From contig NZ_JABULX010000001.1 in NCBI RefSeq assembly GCF_013328345.1, positions 186,001 through 250,000 of the forward strand: a DNA stretch of 64,000 nt. The letters are read 5' to 3'. Every line of letters starts with the position of its first letter. Positions within the stretch are counted from its first letter, which is position 1. The notes beneath the pieces are model-generated. The model had not been told where the DNA came from. It worked only from the letters and a program-made list of their open reading frames with translations, and did not search any database. This document shows, piece by piece, positions 34,214 through 44,075 of the stretch. The DNA comes from Marinifaba aquimaris (lineage in GTDB: Bacteria > Pseudomonadota > Gammaproteobacteria > Enterobacterales > Alteromonadaceae). The translations under genes were made by a program, and so were the position numbers.

Positions 34214-34732
34214 ATGAAAATAGGTTTATTTTACGGCTCGACTACCTGCTACACAGAAATGACAGCGGAAAAAATTCAAGCTTTTATTGGTGAAGACATT
34301 GTTGATATCCACAATATTAAAGATGTTCCATTAACCGATACCGCCCAGTACGACTTACTGATTTTTGGTATTTCGACATGGGATTTTGGTGAGTTACAAG
34401 AAGACTGGGAATCTCGCTGGGAGCAGGTTTCTGAATTAGATCTAAACAATAAGATTGTTGCTATTTATGGTCAGGGCGATCAAGAAGACTATGGTAAGTG
34501 GTTTCAGGATGCGGTTGGTATGCTCCACGAAGCGATTTCGCACAACAATTGTAAGCGAATTGGTTACTGGCCTGTAGCAGGCTACGAGTTCGAAGAGTCG
34601 AAAGCGCTCACCGAAGATAAAGCCTTTTTTGTAGGTTTATCTCTTGATGATGAAAACCAATACGACTTAAGTGAACAAAGAATCGAAACTTGGTGCTTAC
34701 AAGTGCTCGAAGAAATTGCTGAAAACTCATAA
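34214..34732 (+). CDS. fldB: Flavodoxin 2
   Basis: A 172-residue flavodoxin, an FMN electron carrier. The phosphate loop is 'GLFYGSTTCYTEMTAEKI' (residues 3-20), the isoalloxazine-binding loops are 'GISTWDFGELQEDW' and 'YGQGDQEDYGKWF', and the C-terminus 'NQYDLSEQRIETWCLQ' is typical. FldB rather than FldA follows from 'TCYTEM' and from the conserved divergent placement next to xerD. Nothing is odd in the protein. The 272-base upstream gap has no gene. Confidence 0.96.
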   Translation: MKIGLFYGSTTCYTEMTAEKIQAFIGEDIVDIHNIKDVPLTDTAQYDLLIFGISTWDFGELQEDWESRWEQVSELDLNNKIVAIYGQGDQEDYGKWFQDAVGMLHEAISHNNCKRIGYWPVAGYEFEESKALTEDKAFFVGLSLDDENQYDLSEQRIETWCLQVLEEIAENS

Positions 34733-34880
34733 ACTTGTGTACATTTTGTAAACAGCAAAATACAAGAAAAGTTAATCTCACCTATAATCTTTTCATGAAA
34801 AGTTATGAAAAGTGTTTTTGATATCACTCTTTACTATTAATAAAATACAAACTGTTACAAGCTGTAGTAAAGAGTGACAA

Positions 34881-35204
34881 ATGAACAAAAATATTCTTAA
34901 CCTCTTGGAAGGTATTTGGGCAGCAGAAGCATTTAATGCAATGTCTGAAACACCTGTCCAAGTGCCAGCCTCATCTCAATCAATTCTAGATAAATTGGGT
35001 ACTGATGCCGATGCATATCTCAATGCTAGGTTGTATGACAATGTAACGATTAAAGCGAGCTGCCAAAAAATGGCACTGCGTTGCTTTGATAACGAGCAAG
35101 CGGAAGTTAATAAAGCTAAGTTACATGATTTTATTGCAAAACGCTTGCAACACCATCAAACCATCTTGAGCGAACTAGATACCTATGTACTCGATGCAAG
35201 CTAG
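34881..35204 (+). CDS. Small uncharacterised protein, paralogue A
   Basis: A 107-residue soluble protein. The first 20 residues read 'NILNLLEGIWAAEAFNAMSE', an amphipathic pattern shared with the next gene ('SLLSLLEGVWSAEEFNRLSS'); the rest diverges but keeps the same length, a Cys-containing middle ('KASCQKMALRCFD' against 'KNFTQVCFEVAD') and helix-rich ends. No family is recognised. It lies 148 bases after fldB and 184 bases before the paralogue, with no clear terminator between, so all three could be co-transcribed. The conserved N-terminal helix might be an interaction surface. Ribosome site is not obvious (AGTGAC). Confidence 0.72.
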   Translation: MNKNILNLLEGIWAAEAFNAMSETPVQVPASSQSILDKLGTDADAYLNARLYDNVTIKASCQKMALRCFDNEQAEVNKAKLHDFIAKRLQHHQTILSELDTYVLDAS

Positions 35205-35287
35205 TTTAAGAACGATCTAGGTCACTTGCTAACAAATAACCGCATGTTAGCGACAAGATTAATACCAAATCAAACCAAGTTAACACA

Positions 35288-35335
35288 GTTTCAACCTATC
35301 GGCCGCTCAATACTTGAGCGTTTCAAAGTTGAAAC
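35288..35335. repeat. Nested inverted repeat ahead of paralogue B
   Basis: An outer pair GTTTCAAC (35288-35295) and GTTGAAAC (35328-35335) encloses a perfect inner 7-bp hairpin CGCTCAA (35304-35310) and TTGAGCG (35314-35320) with a 3-base loop. It lies about 55 bases before the start of the second small gene. It may be an operator, or an RNA structure in the leader. Confidence 0.55.
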
Positions 35336-35388
35336 ATAGAATACAATTCAGATACAAATTTAAAGTTATGTGTAGAGAGAATAAGAAG

Positions 35389-35700
35389 ATGAGTAGTAGT
35401 TTATTATCTTTATTAGAGGGCGTGTGGTCCGCGGAAGAGTTCAATCGTTTGAGCTCAGTTAAAATTAGTACTGGTCTTAGCGAAAGTAGCGTACGTGCTC
35501 TAGTAGAAAAGAAATACCCAGAAGTTGATTTTGATGCCTTAACTAATCAGGCTGTCCGTGGTGAGATGACTTACAAGGAGCTCGCTAAAAACTTTACACA
35601 GGTTTGTTTTGAAGTAGCGGATAACCGAGAGCTATTACAGGCTCGCCGTAATTGGATCAAATCTCGAATCGAACGCAACCAGTTCTTATTCGAAGCTTAA
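35389..35700 (+). CDS. Small uncharacterised protein, paralogue B
   Basis: A 103-residue protein from the ATG at 35389, preceded by a GAGA-type ribosome site; upstream in-frame starts would run through the inverted repeat and are unlikely. It begins 'MSSSLLSLLEGVWSAEEFN' like paralogue A and is helix-rich with a basic tail ('ARRNWIKSRIERNQFLFEA'). A single Cys sits near residue 73 in 'TQVCFEVAD'. No family or function is recognised. The position after fldB and the duplication imply that both copies matter. A strong terminator follows, shared with the convergent isc operon. Confidence 0.75.
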   Translation: MSSSLLSLLEGVWSAEEFNRLSSVKISTGLSESSVRALVEKKYPEVDFDALTNQAVRGEMTYKELAKNFTQVCFEVADNRELLQARRNWIKSRIERNQFLFEA

Positions 35701-35780
35701 AACAGATTTTAAACAGCTTGATGTCCCTTTATAGCTAAGGCTTTACGGCCCAATATTTTCAAGCTGATAATCTATCCAAT

Positions 35781-35815
35781 AAAAAAGCCAATAACAAAGT
35801 TATTGGCTTTTTTTA
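35781..35815. terminator. Bidirectional terminator
   Basis: AAAAAAGCCAATAAC pairs with GTTATTGGCTTTTTT around a 3-base loop (35781-35815), T runs on both strands. It separates the small paralogues from the end of the convergent isc operon. Confidence 0.9.
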
Positions 35816-35836
35816 ATTTGAATATCAGTAATTTAT

Positions 35837-36175
35837 TTAATGATTTTCAGAAACCATGTTAATGGTGTACTTAGGGATCTCAACCACTAAATCTTCATCA
35901 GTAATTTTAACCTGACAAGACAGTCTAGATTCAGGCTCTAAACCCCAAGCTTTATCTAACATATCATCTTCTAGTTCATCACTTTCTTCAATCGAATCAA
36001 AGCCTTCACGAATGATCACATGGCATGTGGTACACGCACATACTTTTTCACAAGCGTGCTCAATTCCAATGTCGTTTTTAAGCGCAACGTTTAAAACCGT
36101 TTCGCCCTCTTCTGCTTCAATAACGGCACCGTCTGGGCATAATTCTTCATGTGGTAAAAATATGATTTGTGGCAT
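35837..36175 (-). CDS. fdx: ISC-type [2Fe-2S] ferredoxin
   Basis: A 112-residue adrenodoxin-type ferredoxin that provides electrons for Fe-S cluster assembly. The four Cys ligands are in 'HACEKVCACTTCHVI' (three) and 'SRLSCQVKI' (the fourth). It ends the isc operon and starts 2 bases after the hscA stop. There is no iscX gene behind it, unlike E. coli; the terminator follows at once. Confidence 0.96.
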   Translation of the reverse strand: MPQIIFLPHEELCPDGAVIEAEEGETVLNVALKNDIGIEHACEKVCACTTCHVIIREGFDSIEESDELEDDMLDKAWGLEPESRLSCQVKITDEDLVVEIPKYTINMVSENH

Positions 36176-36177
36176 GA

Positions 36178-38046
36178 CTATACCTCGTCTACATTTTGGC
36201 CCGCTAAGGCTTGTTTAACTGATAAATCCATTCGAGCAGCAGCAAAATTTTGGCTTAAAGTATCTAAAGCACTGATTTGTTGCTTAATTTCTTCTTCTGT
36301 ACCGTTATCTCGGTAAGACTTTAACTGCTCTAGTGATTGACGTAATTCGGCTAACTCTGCCTCTGGTAAAATAGCCGCACCATCGGCATCTAGCGCACTG
36401 GTTAATGATTCGTATAAGCGATCTGCTTCGACTTGTTGCTCAGCTAGCATTCTTGCTCGAATATCATCTTTAGCATTTTCCATTGACGCTTTTAACATAT
36501 TCGCAATTTGCTCTTCCGATAAACCGTAAGATGGCTTAACTTGAATACTTGATTGTACTCCGGTTGATTTTTCCATAGCGGTTACTGACAGTAAACCATC
36601 TGCATCAACCTGGAAAGTAACACGAATATGAGCAGCACCAGCTGCCATTGCAGGTATGCCTCTTAACTCAAATCGAGCTAATGAACGACAATCTGCAACC
36701 ATTTCGCGTTCACCTTGAACAACGTGGACAGCCATCGCCGTTTGACCATCTTTAAAAGTGGTAAACTCTTGAGCTTTCGCAACGGGGATAGTGGTATTTC
36801 GAGAAATAATTTTCTCTGTTAAGCCACCCATAGTTTCGATACCTAATGAAAGAGGTAATACATCAAGCAGTACTAGCTCTGAGTCAGGTTTATTACCCAC
36901 TAGAATATCAGCTTGAATACCTGCTCCAATAGCAACGACTTGATCTGGATTGATGCTGGTAAGTGGTTCTTTATCAAAAAACTCAGCTACTTTTTCACGT
37001 ACTAATGGCACACGTGTTGAACCCCCGACCATTACAACTTCAATGACATCGTCAGTCTCGATTTCAGCATCTTTTAATGCACGGCGACATGCCATTAAAG
37101 TACGTTTAATAAGTGTTTGAACTAACGCTTCAAACTGCTCTTTTGACAGTTCGATTTCTTTAGACGTTTGGTCATCAAGCTCAACGACAATCTGCGTTTT
37201 ATCATTGTCAGTCAGCTGTTCTTTTGCTTTTTTGGCCGCTTCAGTCAGCACGCGAGAAAGACGTGGAGAAATATCAGTTAATTGCCACTGTTCTTTAAGC
37301 CATACGACAATGGCTTCATCTAGGTCATCACCACCAAGAGCTGAATCACCGCCTGTTGCCATGACTTCAAAAATACCTTGGTGCAGCTTTAATATAGAGA
37401 TATCAAACGTACCACCACCTAAGTCATAAACGGCGATAATACCTTCTTGACCTGAATCCAAGCCGTAAGCAATAGCAGCTGCAGTCGGCTCGTTTAGCAA
37501 CCTTAGAACTTTTAGACCTGCTAATTCAGCAGCGTCTTTAGTACATTGGCGCTGAGCATCATCGAAATAAGCAGGAACAGTAATAACAGCACCTTTTAGC
37601 TCATCACCTAAGGTTTTTTCAGCTCGCTCTTTTAACTCAGTTAAAATGTCAGCAGAGACTTCAATCGGTGATTTTGTGCCTTGAGCTGTTTGCAATGCAA
37701 CTAATGCATCTTCTTCACCTATAAATTGATAAGGTAAATCAGCGAAGCTAGCTTTTGCATCTTTAGCCGCACGGCCCATGAAACGCTTGACCGACACGAT
37801 CGTATTTTCTGGATCAAGCTCAGCATTGGCTAACGCCAATTGGCCAACTTGTTTTTCATCACCAGCAAGATAGCGTACGACAGAAGGTAATATGACTTCA
37901 CCAGTTTCGTCTTTTAACGGTAAACATTCACCGCTGCGAACACTGGCGACAAGAGAGTTAGTTGTACCAAGATCTATACCAACTGCCCATTTATGCTCAT
38001 GGGGTGAACTGCTTTGACCTGGCTCTGATATTTGAAGTAATGCCAT
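36178..38046 (-). CDS. hscA: Hsp70-type chaperone HscA
   Basis: A 622-residue specialised Hsp70 that with HscB helps move clusters from IscU. ATPase signatures are '[14 protein letters not shown]', '[17 protein letters not shown]', '[13 protein letters not shown]' and '[14 protein letters not shown]'; the substrate domain is present and binds the LPPVK motif seen in IscU. It is shorter than DnaK and lacks the acidic EEVD-like tail. It lies between hscB (71-base gap) and fdx. Length equals the family norm (616). Confidence 0.97.
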   Translation of the reverse strand: MALLQISEPGQSSSPHEHKWAVGIDLGTTNSLVASVRSGECLPLKDETGEVILPSVVRYLAGDEKQVGQLALANAELDPENTIVSVKRFMGRAAKDAKASFADLPYQFIGEEDALVALQTAQGTKSPIEVSADILTELKERAEKTLGDELKGAVITVPAYFDDAQRQCTKDAAELAGLKVLRLLNEPTAAAIAYGLDSGQEGIIAVYDLGGGTFDISILKLHQGIFEVMATGGDSALGGDDLDEAIVVWLKEQWQLTDISPRLSRVLTEAAKKAKEQLTDNDKTQIVVELDDQTSKEIELSKEQFEALVQTLIKRTLMACRRALKDAEIETDDVIEVVMVGGSTRVPLVREKVAEFFDKEPLTSINPDQVVAIGAGIQADILVGNKPDSELVLLDVLPLSLGIETMGGLTEKIISRNTTIPVAKAQEFTTFKDGQTAMAVHVVQGEREMVADCRSLARFELRGIPAMAAGAAHIRVTFQVDADGLLSVTAMEKSTGVQSSIQVKPSYGLSEEQIANMLKASMENAKDDIRARMLAEQQVEADRLYESLTSALDADGAAILPEAELAELRQSLEQLKSYRDNGTEEEIKQQISALDTLSQNFAAARMDLSVKQALAGQNVDEV

Positions 38047-38117
38047 AATTTTTATGATGCCGTTTTGAGTGCGCTTATTTTAAATGAAATAAGGTAGGAA
38101 ATAAAAAGTTAAGTCGA

Positions 38118-38645
38118 TTAATACTCAACTAGTTCATCTTCTAAGCGCGACAACTCTTGCTGTAATTTTTCAATAAATTTTAATTTACGGATCTGATCCG
38201 CAGCTGCTAAATCAGCTTGTTCAGTTAACTGCTCTATCTGAGTTTGTAATTGCTTGAGCATCGCCTTACGCTCAGTCGCTACATCATCTTCAAAGGCCAT
38301 CAACTCATCAAGTGCATTATCACTTGTTTTGATATCTTCAAGACGCTCTCGATATTCCATTTGTTGCATTAGAAACATAGGGTCTTGTAAGGTCTTTGTT
38401 TCGTGTTGCATATCGATACCGCGAAGTTGCAGCATGTATTCAGCACGTTTGATGGGAGTCTTTAGCGTGTCAAAAGCATCGTTAATTTGTGCGGCTTTTT
38501 GCACAATTGCCAGTTTTTCTTGTTCACTCGCATTAGCGTGTTTGTCTGGGTGACATTGCTTTTGAAGAGAATGGTAACGCTGCGTTAGCTCTGACTTGTC
38601 TAAATCAAAGCTAACTGGGCAGTCGAATAGTTCAAAGTAGTTCAT
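38118..38645 (-). CDS. hscB: J-domain co-chaperone HscB
   Basis: A 175-residue type III J protein. The J domain has 'YFELFDCPVSFDLDKSELTQRYHSLQ' then HPD in 'QCHPDKHANA'; the C-terminal helical part binds IscU. It stimulates HscA ATP hydrolysis. The stop-start distance to iscA upstream is 3 bases. Confidence 0.96.
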   Translation of the reverse strand: MNYFELFDCPVSFDLDKSELTQRYHSLQKQCHPDKHANASEQEKLAIVQKAAQINDAFDTLKTPIKRAEYMLQLRGIDMQHETKTLQDPMFLMQQMEYRERLEDIKTSDNALDELMAFEDDVATERKAMLKQLQTQIEQLTEQADLAAADQIRKLKFIEKLQQELSRLEDELVEY

Positions 38646-38648
38646 GGT

Positions 38649-38972
38649 TTATACGTGGAAGCTTTCGCCACAACCACATTCATCTTTCACGTTAGGGTTG
38701 TTAAACTGAAAACCTTCATTTAACCCCTCTTTAGCGAAATCTAACTCTGTACCATCGATATAAGTTAATGACTTAGCATCCACAATGACTTTAACACCGA
38801 AGTATTCGAATACTTCATCATCTTCGTTTAGCTGGTCAACAAACTCAAGTACGTAAGCCATACCCGAACAGCCTGAAGTTTTAACACCAACACGTAGACC
38901 AATGCCTTTTCCGCGGTTAACTAAAAACTTCTCAACATGTTTTGCAGCAACTTCTGTAATGCTGATAGCCAT
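38649..38972 (-). CDS. iscA: A-type Fe-S carrier IscA
   Basis: A 107-residue A-type carrier with the three conserved Cys: one in '[14 protein letters not shown]' and two in '[11 protein letters not shown]' at the C-terminus. It carries clusters or iron to targets. It fits the order iscU-iscA-hscB, 27 bases after iscU. Confidence 0.97.
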   Translation of the reverse strand: MAISITEVAAKHVEKFLVNRGKGIGLRVGVKTSGCSGMAYVLEFVDQLNEDDEVFEYFGVKVIVDAKSLTYIDGTELDFAKEGLNEGFQFNNPNVKDECGCGESFHV

Positions 38973-38999
38973 CGGGTACTACTCCTTAATTATATAAAC

Positions 39000-39380
39000 T
39001 TAAGCTTTCTTTTCTTTGTAATCAGCAATCGCAGCTTTGATTGCATCTTCAGCTAAGATTGAACAGTGGATTTTCACTGGTGGTAATGCTAACTCTTGTG
39101 AAATATCAGTGTTCTTGATTTCTGCCGCTTCATCTAAAGTTTTACCTTTAACCCACTCAGTTACTAAGGAGCTAGAAGCAATTGCTGAACCACAACCATA
39201 AGTTTTAAACTTAGCGTCTTCAATAACACCTTCGTCTGTTACTTTAAGTTGTAATTTCATTACATCACCACAAGCTGGTGCGCCGACCATACCTGTTGCA
39301 ATGTTAGGATCGTTTTTGTCGAAAGAACCTACGTTACGAGGATTCTCGTAGTGGTCGATAACTTTATCACTGTATGCCAT
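39000..39380 (-). CDS. iscU: Fe-S scaffold protein IscU
   Basis: A 126-residue scaffold on which clusters are built. Ligand Cys are in 'VGAPACGDVMKLQ', 'YGCGSAIASSS' and 'IHCSILAEDAI'; the HscA-binding motif Leu-Pro-Pro-Val-Lys is in 'LALPPVKIHC'. It lies 93 bases downstream of iscS, the widest gap in the operon. Confidence 0.98.
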   Translation of the reverse strand: MAYSDKVIDHYENPRNVGSFDKNDPNIATGMVGAPACGDVMKLQLKVTDEGVIEDAKFKTYGCGSAIASSSLVTEWVKGKTLDEAAEIKNTDISQELALPPVKIHCSILAEDAIKAAIADYKEKKA

Positions 39381-39473
39381 GACTATTTACCTCTACTATT
39401 TGTAGATAATGCGCAAAGCCCATCATGAAATTAGACCTTGCGATAATACTTTAATTCGTCAAACACCCATTAA

Positions 39474-40688
39474 TTAATGGTGTGCCCACTCAACCTGATT
39501 TAAATCAACACCGTCTTTGAACATTTCCCATAAAGGAGACATTTCACGTAACTTGCCAATTGAGTTGTTGATAACGTCAATCGCGTGGTCAACTTCTTCT
39601 TCAGTAGTAAAACGACCGAAGCTGAAACGGATTGAGCTGTGCGCTAACTCGTCATTTAGACCAATTGCACGTAATACATATGAAGGTTCTAAGCTCGCTG
39701 ATGTACAGGCAGAACCACTCGATACAGCCATATCTTTTAAAGCCATAATTAGCGACTCACCTTCAACATAGTTGAAGCTGATATTGATATTGCCAGCAAC
39801 ACGCTGCTCTAAATCGCCATTGATATAGACTTCTTCCATATCTTTAACGCCATTCCATAAGCGGTTACGCAATGCCAATTGGCGCTCGTTTTCTACTGCC
39901 ATTTCTTCTTTAGCAATACGGAAAGCTTCACCCATACCGACAATTTGATGTGTAGGTAATGTACCAGAACGCATACCGCGCTCATGACCACCGCCGTGAG
40001 TTTGAGCTTCTAAACGGATACGAGGCTTACGACGAACGTATAACGCACCAATACCTTTGGGGCCGTAAATTTTGTGTGCAGAGAAAGACATTAAATCAAC
40101 TTTTAGTGTCTTAAGGTCGATATCAATTTTACCTGCTGATTGTGCAGCATCGACATGGAATACGATCTTGCGTTCACGACATAACTCACCGATGGCAGCA
40201 ATGTCCTGAATAACACCAATTTCATTGTTAACATGCATAACAGATACAACAACTGTATCTTCACGCATTGCTGCTTTGAGCACGTCTAAATCAATTAAAC
40301 CGTTTTGTTGTACATCTAAGTAAGTTACTTCAAAACCTTGACGCTCTAGCTCTCTACAAGTATCTAAAACAGCTTTGTGTTCTGTCTTAACTGTAATGAT
40401 GTGCTTGCCTTTCTTGCTGTAGAAATTAGCAGCACCTTTAATAGCAAGGTTATTAGATTCAGTTGCGCCCGAAGTCCAAACGATTTCTCTTGGATCGGCA
40501 TTGATTAAATCAGCAATTTGAGAACGCGCGATATCAACCGCTTCTTCTGCCTGCCAACCAAAACGGTGCGAACGCGACGCTGGGTTTCCGAATTGGCCAT
40601 CCATTGTCAGGTATTGCATCATTTTTTCAGCAACACGAGGATCTACCGGTGTTGTTGCTGAATAATCGAAATAAATTGGTAACTTCAT
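39474..40688 (-). CDS. iscS: Cysteine desulfurase IscS
   Basis: A 404-residue PLP enzyme, exactly the E. coli length, that takes sulfur from cysteine for clusters and tRNA thiolation. The PLP Lys is Lys206 in '[12 protein letters not shown]'; the active Cys is in '[17 protein letters not shown]', which suits the long mobile loop of group I enzymes. It follows iscR by 29 bases. Nothing unusual. Confidence 0.98.
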   Translation of the reverse strand: MKLPIYFDYSATTPVDPRVAEKMMQYLTMDGQFGNPASRSHRFGWQAEEAVDIARSQIADLINADPREIVWTSGATESNNLAIKGAANFYSKKGKHIITVKTEHKAVLDTCRELERQGFEVTYLDVQQNGLIDLDVLKAAMREDTVVVSVMHVNNEIGVIQDIAAIGELCRERKIVFHVDAAQSAGKIDIDLKTLKVDLMSFSAHKIYGPKGIGALYVRRKPRIRLEAQTHGGGHERGMRSGTLPTHQIVGMGEAFRIAKEEMAVENERQLALRNRLWNGVKDMEEVYINGDLEQRVAGNINISFNYVEGESLIMALKDMAVSSGSACTSASLEPSYVLRAIGLNDELAHSSIRFSFGRFTTEEEVDHAIDVINNSIGKLREMSPLWEMFKDGVDLNQVEWAHH

Positions 40689-40717
40689 TTAAATCTCCGT
40701 GGCGTAGTTCTACGCGA

Positions 40718-41224
40718 TTAGACTTTAACGTCTAATTCAATTTCATCTAATTTAACTTGACCCAACGCGAAAGCAGAGTGTGTCTGCTTTTTCTTGTTCT
40801 GACGAGAGGCTACGTCTTTGACTTCTTGCCTATCAACGAGTTCTTGTAGGCTGATGTCATCTAAAAAGTCGGCGATTCTACCACTAAGTTCCTCCCAAAG
40901 GCTATGAGTTAAACATCTAACTCCGCCTTGGCAATCGGCTTGCCCCTGACAACGCGTTGCATCTACTGATTCATCTACCGCTGCAATGATGCTGCCGATA
41001 GAGATATCAGCCATATCACAGCCGAGGCGATAACCACCACCTGGACCGCGAACACTGGTAACCAGCTGGTGTTTGCGTAGACGCGAGAAAAGTTGTTCTA
41101 GGTAAGAAAGTGATATTTCTTGACGTTCAGATATATCAGCTAGAGGGACAGGCGAATCTGAAGCATGTAATGCAACATCAAGCATCGCGGTTACAGCATA
41201 ACGCCCTTTCGAGGTTAATCGCAT
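40718..41224 (-). CDS. iscR: Fe-S sensing transcription regulator IscR
   Basis: A 168-residue Rrf2-family repressor with an N-terminal winged helix ('[19 protein letters not shown]', '[18 protein letters not shown]') and the three cluster Cys in '[18 protein letters not shown]'. The cluster form represses the isc operon at type 1 sites; two such sites lie directly upstream (41269-41320). It is the first gene of iscRSUA-hscBA-fdx. Confidence 0.97.
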   Translation of the reverse strand: MRLTSKGRYAVTAMLDVALHASDSPVPLADISERQEISLSYLEQLFSRLRKHQLVTSVRGPGGGYRLGCDMADISIGSIIAAVDESVDATRCQGQADCQGGVRCLTHSLWEELSGRIADFLDDISLQELVDRQEVKDVASRQNKKKQTHSAFALGQVKLDEIELDVKV

Positions 41225-41268
41225 AGTCTCTCCGTAATTATGAGGTCAAATCTGTTATAAATTTTCAC

Positions 41269-41293
41269 ATACCTGACTATTTTAGTCAAGAAT
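41269..41293. promoter_or_regulatory. IscR type 1 binding site (site 1)
   Basis: The 25-base dyad begins ATACCTGACT and ends TAGTCAAGAAT with A/T-rich centre, fitting the type 1 consensus (ATASYYGACT...AGTCRRSTAT) at nearly all conserved places. It lies about 45 bases upstream of the iscR start, where cluster-loaded IscR would repress the operon. Confidence 0.85.
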
Positions 41294-41295
41294 TA

Positions 41296-41320
41296 ATTCT
41301 TGAGTAATTTAGTCAGGTAT
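41296..41320. promoter_or_regulatory. IscR type 1 binding site (site 2)
   Basis: A second dyad, two bases from the first and reading as almost its mirror copy: it begins ATTCTTGAGT and ends TAGTCAGGTAT. Two sites in tandem match the known double IscR arrangement at isc promoters. The cysE stop is 17 bases away. Confidence 0.85.
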
Positions 41321-41336
41321 TAAGATTACGGGGCAA

Positions 41337-42137
41337 TCAAATTTGCGGATCAAACGATTCGCGTTCTTTCTCTCTTTTTGTTGCAGCGGCCTGTTCAGCC
41401 TCCACAAATTCAGGTGCAACCTTGATGTTTGGTAAGGCTTGATCACAAACATCTGCTCCCATTTTTTTCATTTCTTTGCAAAGCTCAGCCATTTTGCTAT
41501 CCATTAAATGCATATGATCAAGCATATTACCGATAGCTTTTGCTACAGGGTCAGGGTTTTGGTCAGATACACCGTATGCATCAAAACCTAACTTTTTGGC
41601 AATGGCTTCACGCTTCTCATCCGTTTTATTGTTAACAATTCGTCCTGGAATACCGACAACCGTCGCTCCTTCCGGTACTTCTTTAACTACAACAGAGTTC
41701 GAACCAATTTTGGCGTTTTTCCCGACAGTAAATGGCCCTAAAATTTTAGCGCCAGCACCAACGACCACTCCATCTTCTAGTGTTGGGTGTCGCTTGCCTT
41801 TATTCCAAGTTGTGCCACCTAACGTCACACCGTGATAAAGCGTCACGTCATCGCCAATAACCGCCGTTTCACCTATGACAATCCCCATACCGTGGTCGAT
41901 AAAAAAACGACGACCGATTTGTGCACCTGGATGTATTTCGACTCCAGTTAACCAGCGCGCTAAATTTGAAACTGTTCGAGCGCACCATTTTAGATCTTTT
42001 TTGTAGAACCAATGGCTCAACCTGTGCCACCAAATAGCATGCATTCCTGGGTAATTGGTCAATACCTCAAAGAAATTACGGGCTGCTGGATCTCGGTGGA
42101 ATACCGCATTAATGTCTTCTTTTAAGCGCTCAAACAT
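41337..42137 (-). CDS. cysE: Serine O-acetyltransferase
   Basis: A 266-residue enzyme that acetylates serine for cysteine synthesis. The C-terminal left-handed beta-helix shows hexapeptide repeats ('[23 protein letters not shown]', '[23 protein letters not shown]' in family order) with catalytic His in 'DHGMG' and 'YHGVTLGG'. The N-terminal helical half and the C-terminal extension (Glu/Lys-rich, ending 'FDPQI') are typical. It precedes iscR, so its cysteine product feeds the IscS desulfurase next door, and it lies 20 bases after trmJ. The pair trmJ-cysE upstream of isc is common in this group. Confidence 0.96.
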   Translation of the reverse strand: MFERLKEDINAVFHRDPAARNFFEVLTNYPGMHAIWWHRLSHWFYKKDLKWCARTVSNLARWLTGVEIHPGAQIGRRFFIDHGMGIVIGETAVIGDDVTLYHGVTLGGTTWNKGKRHPTLEDGVVVGAGAKILGPFTVGKNAKIGSNSVVVKEVPEGATVVGIPGRIVNNKTDEKREAIAKKLGFDAYGVSDQNPDPVAKAIGNMLDHMHLMDSKMAELCKEMKKMGADVCDQALPNIKVAPEFVEAEQAAATKREKERESFDPQI

Positions 42138-42156
42138 GATGCTTGCGTTTTCCTAT

Positions 42157-42879
42157 TTATTTTTTTGTATTTTTATCAACAGACGACAGTATGCCGCGTA
42201 AGATATTTAATTCTTGAGAATCAGGTCGAATGCGATTAAACATACGACGAAGTTTTGCCATTACTTGACCCGGATGATTTTTAACGATGAAGTTGACGTC
42301 TGTCAGCGTGTTTTCTAGATGAGTGTAGAAACGCTCTAAGTCTTCAGCGAGCGGATAAGCTTCTTGTTCGGTTACAGTATTTGACTCTTGTTGCTCAACA
42401 AAAGCACATCTTACTTCGTAGCAAACCGTTTGTACGGCTTGCGCAAGGTTCAGTGATGAGTATTCAGGGTTAGCATTGATAACCGCATGAAAATGCGCTT
42501 TTTGCAGCTCGTCATTAGATAAGCCATTATTTTCACGACCAAAAATTATCGCAACCTTAGCTTGGCTTGATTCAGATATCATTTTGCGCCCGGCTTCACG
42601 AGGAGACAAAACAGGCCAGTCTAATGTGCGTGAACGCGCGCTTGTTGCGATAACGAGTGAACAATCGGCTAATGCTTCGTCCAACGAAGATACAATTTTC
42701 GCGTTACCTAATACATCAGTTGCACCAGCTGCAAGTGCTGACGCTTTACTATCTGGTTCAGACACGGGATCAACTAACCACAAGTCTGATAAACCCATAG
42801 TTTTCATTGCTCTAGCAGTCGAACCTATATTACCTGTATGGGATGTATTAACTAATACAACGCGAATATTTTCTAACAT
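42157..42879 (-). CDS. trmJ: tRNA (cytidine/uridine-2'-O)-methyltransferase TrmJ
   Basis: A 240-residue SPOUT-family enzyme methylating position 32 of certain tRNAs. The ATG at 42879 ([12 protein letters not shown]...) is chosen over an in-frame upstream start at 42939 since the fold begins there ('[23 protein letters not shown]'). SPOUT knot motifs are '[17 protein letters not shown]' and '[17 protein letters not shown]'. The C-terminal helical part is present. It is divergent from suhB, the usual neighbour, and 20 bases from cysE. Confidence 0.95.
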   Translation of the reverse strand: MLENIRVVLVNTSHTGNIGSTARAMKTMGLSDLWLVDPVSEPDSKASALAAGATDVLGNAKIVSSLDEALADCSLVIATSARSRTLDWPVLSPREAGRKMISESSQAKVAIIFGRENNGLSNDELQKAHFHAVINANPEYSSLNLAQAVQTVCYEVRCAFVEQQESNTVTEQEAYPLAEDLERFYTHLENTLTDVNFIVKNHPGQVMAKLRRMFNRIRPDSQELNILRGILSSVDKNTKK

Positions 42880-43085
42880 GATAAACCTTACGCCATTTTT
42901 TAGAGCCAATATTTTACATGAAAATAAATGCAAATACATGATTAGCCTTTAGCATTTCTCGATAAATACATGTATAATTCGCCGCGATTTTTCGACTAGG
43001 CCAAAAGCGTAGTCAAGTTAAGTAAGCAGGCTGCGCTTTTTGCGCGCTATACTTACCAAGTTCTTTTACAGATAGGATTAATACA

Positions 43086-43889
43086 ATGCATCCAATGCTG
43101 ACGATTGCTGTACGCGCTGCGCGTAAGGCTGGGCATATTATTGCTCGTGGTTTTTCAGAGTTAGATTTAGTTAAAACAACGAATAAATCAGAAAATGATT
43201 ACGTAACTAACATTGATCATGCTGCTGAAGCGGCCATCATTGAAGTTATCAAAACATCATACCCAGAACACAGCTTCGTTGGTGAAGAAGGCGGTGAGCA
43301 GACGGGTAAACGCACTGATTACCAATGGGTTATCGACCCACTAGACGGCACAACAAACTTTGTTCGTGGTGTCCCTCACTTTGCTGTATCAATTGCACTT
43401 CGTGTAAAAGGTAAAACAGAATTGGGTGTTGTATATGATCCTATCCGTGACGAGTTATTTACTGCTTGTCGTGGCAAAGGCGCTCAATTAGACGAGTTCC
43501 GTATCCGTGTTGCTAGTGCTAAAGATTTAAATGGCACTTTGTTAGCAACAGGTTTCCCATTCAAATACAAATCACACACACCAGCTTACTTAGAAACGTT
43601 CAATGCGTTATTCCAATTTACAGCGGATATTCGCCGCGCTGGTTCAGCAGCACTAGACTTAGCATACGTTGCAGCAGGTCGTGTTGATGGTTACTGGGAA
43701 CTAGGCTTAAAGCCTTGGGATACTGCAGCGGGCGAGCTAATCGTTCGTGAAGCGGGTGGCGTAGTGACAGACTTCGTTGGCGGTCATAACTATTTAGTAT
43801 CAGGTAACATCGTTGCTGGTAATACTAAAGTAGTGGCGAATATCTTAAAAACAATTCAGCCACATTTAACAGACGCTTTAAAACGCTAA
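43086..43889 (+). CDS. suhB: Inositol-1-monophosphatase / rRNA-processing factor SuhB
   Basis: A 267-residue IMPase-family protein. Metal ligands are in 'GEEGG', 'WVIDPLDGTTNFV' and 'ELGLKPWDTAAGELIV'. In E. coli SuhB works with NusA/NusB/NusG in rRNA antitermination, and phosphatase activity is secondary. TATAAT at 42973-42978 suggests a leader of about 100 bases; in it GTAAG...CTTAC arms enclose GCGC-rich bases around a TTTTT loop (about 43020-43060), a hairpin that might mediate control. A good stem-loop follows the gene. Confidence 0.95.
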   Translation: MHPMLTIAVRAARKAGHIIARGFSELDLVKTTNKSENDYVTNIDHAAEAAIIEVIKTSYPEHSFVGEEGGEQTGKRTDYQWVIDPLDGTTNFVRGVPHFAVSIALRVKGKTELGVVYDPIRDELFTACRGKGAQLDEFRIRVASAKDLNGTLLATGFPFKYKSHTPAYLETFNALFQFTADIRRAGSAALDLAYVAAGRVDGYWELGLKPWDTAAGELIVREAGGVVTDFVGGHNYLVSGNIVAGNTKVVANILKTIQPHLTDALKR

Positions 43890-43895
43890 GTTATA

Positions 43896-43923
43896 TTGGG
43901 TAAGTGCTTGCTCACTTACCCAA
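43896..43923 (+). terminator. Probable terminator of suhB
   Basis: TTGGGTAAGTG (43896-43906) and CACTTACCCAA (43913-43923) make an 11-bp stem with a 6-base loop; the following stretch is pyrimidine-rich but not a pure T run. Confidence 0.7.
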
Positions 43924-44075
43924 CTCTCTTATTTATCTCTTTTTTACGCATTTTATTGCCAATCTATTTCTATTTTTCTATCACTAGTTATTAAACAATC
44001 GACTGTGGTACTCTTAAGTCATTCTAACCTATCTTTTGATTGGTTCTTGCAAACTCTAAGGATGACCTTGTTATT

